Source: Streptosporangiaceae bacterium (GTDB lineage Bacteria > Actinomycetota > Actinomycetes > Streptosporangiales > Streptosporangiaceae). From it: a stretch of DNA of 7,176 bases. The DNA is taken from NCBI GenBank assembly GCA_030045215.1, contig JASIBJ010000044.1, positions 1 through 7,176 on the forward strand. The letters are read 5' to 3'. A program made the translations under genes and the position numbers. The notes beneath the pieces are model-generated. The model did not search any database. It was not told the origin of the DNA and saw only the letters and a list, made by a program, of their open reading frames with translations. Within the stretch, counting starts at the first letter, position 1. Every line of letters starts with the position of its first letter. This document shows positions 1 through 7,176 of the stretch, piece by piece.

Positions 1-1251
1 GCCACCACCATGGCGTTCGTCCGGCTGCTCAAGGACCTGATGAAGGACGCCGAGATCGGCGCGAGGTTCGTCCCGATCATCCCGGACGAGGCCCGGACGT
101 TCGGTATGGACTCGCTGTTCCCGACGGCCAAGATCTACGACCCGCACGGGCAGACGTACGAGGCCGTCGACCGCAACCTGCTGCTGTCCTACAAGGAGTC
201 GGCCCGCGGGCAGATCCTGCACGAGGGGATCAGCGAGGCCGGCGCGATGGGGTCGACGATCGCGGCCGGCACCGCGTACGCGACGCACGGCACCCACATG
301 ATCCCCGTCTACATCTTCTACTCGATGTTCGGCTTCCAGCGGACCGGCGACCAGATGTGGGCCATGGGCGACCAGCTGGGCCGCGGCTTCCTGCTCGGCG
401 CCACGGCCGGGCGGACCACGCTCACCGGCGAGGGCCTGCAGCACAACGACGGGCACTCGGTGCTGCTGTCCTCGGTCAGCCCGGCCTGCATCACCTACGA
501 CGCGGCCTGGGCCTACGAGCTGGCTTACATCGTCAAGGACGCGCTGCGCCGGATGTACGGATCTGCTGCCGATCACCCCAACGGCGAGGACATCTTCTAC
601 TACCTCACCGTCTACAACGAGCCGTACGTCCAGCCGGCCGAGCCGGCCGACTTCGAAGGCGGCCCGGCCGCGCTGGAGCGCGGGATCCTGCGGGGCCTTT
701 ACCGGTACGCCGGTCCGCCGGAACTCGCCACGCCGAGCCCGGCCTCGACCACCGGGACCCACCCGCGGGCCCAGATCCTCGCCTCAGGCGTCGCGCTGCG
801 CTGGGCGCTCGACGCGCAGAAGCTCCTGGCCAGAGACTGGGGCGTGGCCGCCGAGGCGTGGTCGGCAACCTCGTGGACGGAGCTGCGCCGCGAGGCGCTC
901 GGCTGCGAGGAGTGGAACATGCTGCAGCCCGAGGCCGAGCACCGCGTGCCGTACGTGACCAAGGTGATGGAGGGTCACGCCGGGCCGGTCGTGGCGGTCA
1001 GCGACTGGATCAGGGCGGTGCCCGATCAGATCGCGCGCTGGGTGCAGGCACCGTTCACCTCACTCGGCACGGACGGCTGGGGCTTCTCTGACACCCGTCC
1101 GGCGGCGCGCCGGTTCTTCCACGTGGACGCTGAGTCGATCACCGTGGCGGCGCTGGACCAGCTGGCGCGGCTCGGGGAGGTCAAGCCCGAGGTCGTCGGC
1201 CAGGCCATCGCGAAGTACCGGCTCGACCTGGACGTCAGCGACGCCATGTAG
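1..1251 (+). CDS. aceE: Pyruvate dehydrogenase E1 component, homodimeric type (C-terminal part)
   Basis: This is the C-terminal 416 codons of the thiamine-diphosphate-dependent E1 enzyme, which decarboxylates pyruvate and passes the acetyl group to the lipoyl E2 for acetyl-CoA production in the cytoplasm. The frame is open from base 1, so the ATG at base 10 is internal; full family members are about 900 residues. Visible family landmarks are [19 protein letters not shown], the HEGISEAG segment (Glu codon at 223, matching the Glu that activates the cofactor in E. coli AceE), [18 protein letters not shown], and [11 protein letters not shown] with its two histidines (codons 442 and 454), followed by the [23 protein letters not shown] region (bases 496-561). 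The length of the C-terminal domain looks normal and it ends in TAG. It lies upstream of the fatty acid synthase genes, whose substrate derives from its product, but a hairpin and a gap separate them. The family call is firm. Confidence 0.96.
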   Translation, partial: ATTMAFVRLLKDLMKDAEIGARFVPIIPDEARTFGMDSLFPTAKIYDPHGQTYEAVDRNLLLSYKESARGQILHEGISEAGAMGSTIAAGTAYATHGTHMIPVYIFYSMFGFQRTGDQMWAMGDQLGRGFLLGATAGRTTLTGEGLQHNDGHSVLLSSVSPACITYDAAWAYELAYIVKDALRRMYGSAADHPNGEDIFYYLTVYNEPYVQPAEPADFEGGPAALERGILRGLYRYAGPPELATPSPASTTGTHPRAQILASGVALRWALDAQKLLARDWGVAAEAWSATSWTELRREALGCEEWNMLQPEAEHRVPYVTKVMEGHAGPVVAVSDWIRAVPDQIARWVQAPFTSLGTDGWGFSDTRPAARRFFHVDAESITVAALDQLARLGEVKPEVVGQAIAKYRLDLDVSDAM

Positions 1252-4200
1252 GCGCATCGTGGGCGGCGAGGTCAACGTGACCGCCCGCAGTGAGTGCCGG
1301 CGTCTAACCTGACTCGTCCGGTTGGCCGATTCAGCGTATTCAGCAGTCCGACGACCTGGCCTAGGGTGAGGCATGATGACCGCCGCCGCATGCTTGCGCC
1401 GTGCCCGATGAGGACGGGCCTCGCGAGCTCGCTCCGGCCGATGCGGTTCCGGAATTTCAGCTTGCTCTGGTCGGCCAGCCTCGTATCCAACATCGGCTCG
1501 TGGATGCAGACGGTCGCGGTCGGCGCCCTGGTCATCGCCCGCACGGGGCAGGCGAGCTGGGCGGTGCTGATCGCGGCGGGCGCCTTCCTGCCGGTCGGAC
1601 TGCTGTCGCCGCTGGGCGGCGCTTTGGCCGACCGGATCCGCCGCAAGCCGGTCATCGCGCTGGGCAACCTGGCCGAGGCCGTCGTCGCGGGCGCGATCGC
1701 CTTCCTGGTCGCCGGCCGGCACGATAGTCCGCTCGCGCTTCTCGGCCTCGTCACCGTGCAGGGCTCGGTCTCCGCGCTCGTCCAGCCGTTCAGTCAGGCG
1801 ATCCTGCCCGACCTGGTGCCGCGGTCGGAGTTCCTCGCGGCAAGCGCCCTCAACTCCGCGCAATGGAACGCCGGGCGGATCGTCGGCCCCGCCCTGGCCG
1901 GGGCGACGGTAGCGGCGTTCGGCTTCGCCGCCAGCTTCGTGGCAAACGCCGTGTCCTTCCTCGCGGTTGTCATCGCGGTACTGTTCGTCCGGCTCTCGCC
2001 GCCTCCCGGCCGGCAGGGCAGCGTGCTCGCGGCGCTCAGATCGGGCCTGTCCGCCACCAGATCCGAGCCGTCCTGCCGAGCCGCCATCATCACGATCGGC
2101 GTTGTGGCCTTTGTGGCTGCCCCGTTCATCGCCCTGGTGCCGGCCATGGCCTTGCGGCTGAGCCACGGCGGGGCCGCCGCGGTCGCCGCCGCCACGTCCG
2201 AGCTCACCACCGCACAGGGCCTGGGCGCCGTTGCCGGCGCGCTGCTGATGGCACCCCTGGCCGCGAGGATCGGACGCGGGCGGCTGCTCGGCTGGAGCCT
2301 CGGGCTGCTGCCCGTCGCGCTCACCTGCTACGCCCTCTCCCCCACCCGGTGGTGGGGCGTCGTGACCCTTTTCCTGGTCGGCCTGGTCTATCTCGGCGTG
2401 CTGTCCGGCCTGTCGACCGCGGTGCAGTTGTACGCGCCGCCGGACTACCGCGGGCGGGTGCTGAGTTTCTTCCAGGTCGCTCTCGGCGTCAGCTACCCGC
2501 TCGGCGCGCTGCTGCAGGGCCCCGTGGCCGACGCGATTGGCATCGGCTGGACCACGGCCAGCTCGGCCATCGCGATGGTCGTCATCATGGTCGCCGTGGT
2601 GCTTGTCCGGCCCAGCTTCGCCCATGCTCTCGTGCGCCGGCAGCAGCTGGTCGAGCCAGTCCCGGGTGCCGCCGGGAACGCGCAGGCGGCCAGCGGCTGG
2701 TCGAAGCCCAGCCTTGCTCAGGTGGACCCTGCGAGTAGGAGTTCATGTCACGGTGGCACGCTGAGGACGTGACGTCGAGCGCGAACAGGGCGGAGCCAGA
2801 CCGCCCCGACCCCGGAGCTGCGCCGCGGGCGCGCGGGGCTGGCGCGGCGAACGGTCGCCTGGGCAACGCCGCGGCCACGCCGGCCGGGCGGGTCAGTGAC
2901 GCCACCATCGCCAGGCTCGAGGCTGCCATGGGCGCGCTGGGCACGGCCGCGATGACCTCGATGGACCAGCGGCTGCCGTGGTACCGCGCGATGTCGGCGG
3001 AGAACCGCTCGTGGCTCGGGCTGGTGGCGCAGGCCGGCGTCGCGGCGTTCGTCGACTGGATCAAGCATCCGGAGCGGTCCAGGCCCGCCGTGGCCGGCGA
3101 GGTCTTCGGCACCGCGCCCAGGGAACTGGCCAGGGCGGTGACTCTGCAGCAGGCGGTCGAGATGGTCCGGGTCATCGTGGACGTCGTCGAGGCACAGGTC
3201 GACGAGCTGGCGGCCCCCGGCGGCGAAGCCGAGCTCCGCGAGGCCGTGCTCCGTTACACCAGAGAGGTCGCGTTCGGCACCGCCCACCTGTACGCGCGGA
3301 CCGCAGAAGCCCGTGGCGCCTGGGATGCCCGGCTTGAGGCGCTGGTCGTGGACTCGCTGGTCCGCGGCGAGGTCGACGAGGGCCTGCAGTCCTGGGCGGC
3401 CGCGCTCAACTGGTCGTCCACGCCCGTGACGGTCGTCGTCGGGACGGCCGGAGGCAACGAGCCCGAGGGCCTGATCGACGAGTTCCGGGTTCTGGCCCGC
3501 CGGGCTCGCCTGGACCTGCTCGCCGGGGTACACGGGCACCGGCTGGTGCTCATCATCGGCGGCAGCACGGATCCGCTGGACGCCGCCCGCCACTTCGCGG
3601 GCCGGTTCGGACCCGGCCCGGTGGTGGCTGGCCCGGCCGTCGACGACCTGCAGGCAGCCGTCAGGTCGGCCGGGGCCGCCCTCGCCGGGCTGCGGGCAGC
3701 CGCCGGCTGGCCCGATGCGCCCCGCCCGGTGCTCGCCAGCGACTTGCTGCCCGAGCGGGCCCTAGACGGCGACGAGACCGCGCGCGAAACCCTGATCACC
3801 GACGTGTACGAGCCGCTGCTGCGGGGCGGCAGCGCGCTGCTGGACACGGTGACGACCTACCTGGAGCAGGGAAACTCACTCGAGGCGACCGCAAGAATGC
3901 TGTTCGTACACCCGAACACCGTTCGATACCGGCTCCGCCGGGTTACCGAACTGACCGGCATCCTGCCCAGCGACGGGCGGGGCGGTTTCGCGCTCTGGAC
4001 TGCGGTGGTGCTTGGCCGTCTCTCGCACAAGGCCACGTAGCCGGGGGGCCACGGGGGCGGAGCAATCGCGGGCTTGTAGACTTCCTACATACCAGCGCGA
4101 GGAAACTTCGTTTGCTTCGGCATAGGTATGGCGAAGTTCTACAGTGCAGGCTAGGACAATGCTTCTCATCGCAGCCCCCGGCCAGGGCGCCCAGACGCCG

Positions 4201-7176
4201 GGCTTCCTCGCTCCCTGGCTTGAGCTGCCCGGATTCGGCGACCGGCTCGCCGCGTGGTCCGAGCTCGCGGGATGCGACCTCATCCGGTGCGGCACCGACG
4301 CCGACGCGGACGAGATCAGGGATACCGCCGTTGCCCAGCCGCTGCTCGTCGCGGCGGCCATCGCCGCGGCTGAAGACCAGGTCGTCACCGGCGCCCACCC
4401 GGTCAGCCGCCAGTCCGTCGGCGTGGCCGGGCATAGCGTCGGCGAGCTGGCCGCCGGCGTGCTGGCCGGCGTGATCTCCGCCGATGACGCCATGCGCCTG
4501 GTCCGGGTGCGCGCTCACGGCATGGCCGCCGCGGCCGCGGCCGAGGCCACCGGGATGACCGCGGTGCTGGGCGGAGACGAGGCAACGGTCCTGGCCGCGA
4601 TCGAGGCCGTCGGGCTCACGCCCGCGAACGTGAACGGGGCCGGCCAGATCGTGGCCGCCGGGACTCGGGCCCAGCTAGCCGCACTCGCCGACAACCCGCC
4701 GGCCGGCGCGCGGATCCGGCCGCTGTCGGTGGCCGGGGCGTTCCATACCCATCACATGGCCCCGGCGGTGGAGGCGCTCGCCGCCGCGTCCGAGGGCGTG
4801 CACGTCAACGATCCGCTCCGGCCGCTGCTGTCCAATCGGGACGGCGCGGTCGTCCGCTCAGGCAAGGACTGGATCGACCGGATCATCAACCAGGTCAGCG
4901 CGCCTGTCCGGTGGGACCAGTGCATGCAGACGATGGCCAGCATGGGCGTCACCGCGATCATCGAGCTTCCGCCGGCCGGAACGCTCACCGGGCTGGCCAA
5001 GCGCGCTCTCAAGGGCGTGCAACTCGTCGCCCTCAAGACTCCCGATGACCTGCCCGCCGCCCAGGCGCTGGTGGCCGAGCACGCGGACAGCCACGCCGAC
5101 AGCCACGCCCCCGACTGGCGCCTTCTGGTCGCGCCGCTGGCCGGCATCTTCCGCGCCCCCGCCGGCCACCCGGAGTCGGCCGCCCCTGGCACCGCGGTCG
5201 GGCAAGGTGCCGACCTCGGGTGCGTGGAGATGCGCGGTGGCAGTCACACGGTCGCGCCGGACTTCCCCGCGACGGTGATCGAGTGGCTCGTCGAGGACGG
5301 TGACCCGGTGAGCGCCGGGCAGCCGCTAGTCCGGCTGCAGCCGCCACTGGCCGATTAGCGCTGACCGCGGCGTGAAGCTCGAGCGACCACAACCACACAG
5401 CAAGACAGCTGGGGCCCGAGGGGCCACGCGAGATAACTACTGGCGAAAGGCAGCAGGAAACATGCGACTCACCGAAGGTCACCCGGCCGCACGCGTGCTG
5501 GCTTTCGGCGGTTACCAGCCCGCCAGGGTCGTCACCAACGACGAGCTCACGCGGACCGTGGAGACCAGCGACGAGTGGATCCGCAGCCGGGTCGGCATCG
5601 CCAGCCGCCGGATTGCTGGTCCGGACGAGACCGTGACCGATATGGCCGTGCAGGCGGGAGGCAAGGCGCTGGCCGGCAGTGGCCTGTCCCCGGCGGACAT
5701 CGACCTGGTGATCGTGGCCACCTGCACGCCGGAGGTCCAGATCCCCAACGTGGCGGCGTCGGTGGCCAGGCGGCTCGGCATTCTCGCGCCCGGCGCCTAC
5801 GACCTGAACGCGGCCTGCGCAGGATTTTGCTACGCGCTGGCCAATGCCGCCGACGCCGTGCGGACCGGTACGGCCAGGAACGTGCTGGTGATCGGGGCGG
5901 AGAAACTTTCGCAGTGGGTCGACTGGACCGACCGGTCCACCTGCATCATCTTCGCCGATGGCGCCGGAGCCGCAATCGTCGGGCCGGTCGCCGATCCCGC
6001 CGATGCGCCGGGCATCGGCCCGGTCCTGTGGGGCAGCGATGGTGACCTGGCCGACAAGATCTACATCAAGGACCGGGACTCGTTCATCTTCCAGGAAGGT
6101 CAGGCGGTCTTCCGCTGGGCCACGACGGCCCTGGCACCGATTGCCCTCAAGGCGTGCGAGAAGGCCGGGGTTGATCCGACCGAACTCGCTGCTTTCATCC
6201 CGCACCAGGCCAACCTGCGGATCGTGGAGGCCATCGCCCGCAAGCTCGGCGCGCCTCAGGCCATCGTCGCCAGCGACATCGTGACCGCGGGCAACACCTC
6301 GTCGGCGTCGATCCCGCTGGCGCTGTCGCGCATGATCGAGCGCGGCGAGATCCCCTCAGGTTCACACGCGCTGCTAGTCGGCTTCGGCGCGGGCATGTGC
6401 TACGCCGCGCAGGTGATCACGGTACCCTGACCCCCGCCCCCATCGGGGACGAGTTGCCACCAAGAAAAAGTGCGAAATCCGCAGAAGGAGAACAGAGTCC
6501 ATGGCCATGACGGAGCAGGAAATCCTCGCAGGTCTCGGCGAGATCATCGACGAGGTCGCCGGCGTTCCGGCAGAAGACGTGACGCCGGAGAAGACCTTCG
6601 TCGACGACCTCGACATCGACTCCCTGTCGATGGTCGAGATCGCCGTGGCGGCACAGGACAAGTTCGGCGTCGAGATCCCGGACGACCAGCTGAAGGACCT
6701 GAAGACGGTGCAGGACGTCATCGACTACGTCCGCCGCGCCGAGGTCTCGGCCTGATCGCCTGAGCAGTCCGCGCCGGGTTTAACGAGCGCCGGGTCTGAC
6801 CGGGAGCCGAGCATGTCCGATGCCGCCTGGACGCCGAGGTCCGGCGCGTCATCCCCGATTCAAGGAGCAGAAGGACAGTGGGAACAGACCGGACGCGCGT
6901 CGTCGTCACCGGCCTTGGCGCCATTACCCCGGTAGGGGCCGATGTGCCCAGCACCTGGGAGGCGGTCAAGGCTGGCCGCAGCGGCGTGCGGCAGCTGACG
7001 GACGACTGGGCGGCGGAGTTGCCGGCCAGGATCGCGGCCTGGGCCGCGGCCGATCCGGCGACGCTGATCGACCGGGTGCAGTCCCGCCGTCTGGATCGCT
7101 GCGAGCAGTTCGCGCTCGTTGCTGCCCGCGAGGCCTGGGCCGACGCGGGGTCGCCTGAGGTCGACCCCGAGCGGCT

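Overview
The window is high-GC DNA (roughly 70% by eye) with strong G/C preference at third codon positions. Every real gene lies on the + strand. The gene order and protein sequences point to a filamentous-type actinomycete, of the Streptomyces/Streptosporangiales sort. The core is the type II fatty acid synthase locus in the order fasR-fabD-fabH-acpP-fabF, the order known from Streptomyces coelicolor. I cannot place the organism more precisely from sequence alone.

Layout. 1-1251: the C-terminal 416 codons of the homodimeric pyruvate dehydrogenase E1 (aceE), open at the left edge. 1252-1389: a gap with a possible hairpin terminator and a weak candidate promoter. 1390-2772: a 12-TM major facilitator exporter, whose end overlaps the next gene by 28 bp. 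2745-4040: a FasR-like PucR-family regulator. 4041-4158: the regulatory gap before fabD, holding a long symmetric dyad and a candidate promoter. 4159-5358: fabD, malonyl-CoA:ACP transacylase, with an unusual C-terminal domain. 5462-6430: fabH, the initiating ketosynthase. 6501-6755: acyl carrier protein. 6878-7176: the start of fabF, cut by the right edge.

The genes form a pathway. AceE supplies acetyl units, FabD loads malonate onto AcpP, FabH makes the first condensation and FabF elongates. FasR-type proteins activate the fab operon in Streptomyces, so the dyad upstream of fabD is the natural candidate operator.

Two things go beyond a routine annotation. First, FabD is about 90 residues longer than the E. 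coli enzyme. The extra C-terminal segment (about residues 321-395) aligns without gaps in its core to biotinyl/lipoyl carrier domains, closest to the biotin carrier protein of acetyl-CoA carboxylase, but has glycine (Gly360) where the modified lysine should be. Second, the fabD upstream region has a dyad with two perfect 6-bp elements per arm, centred near -43 of a candidate promoter, which suits an activator.
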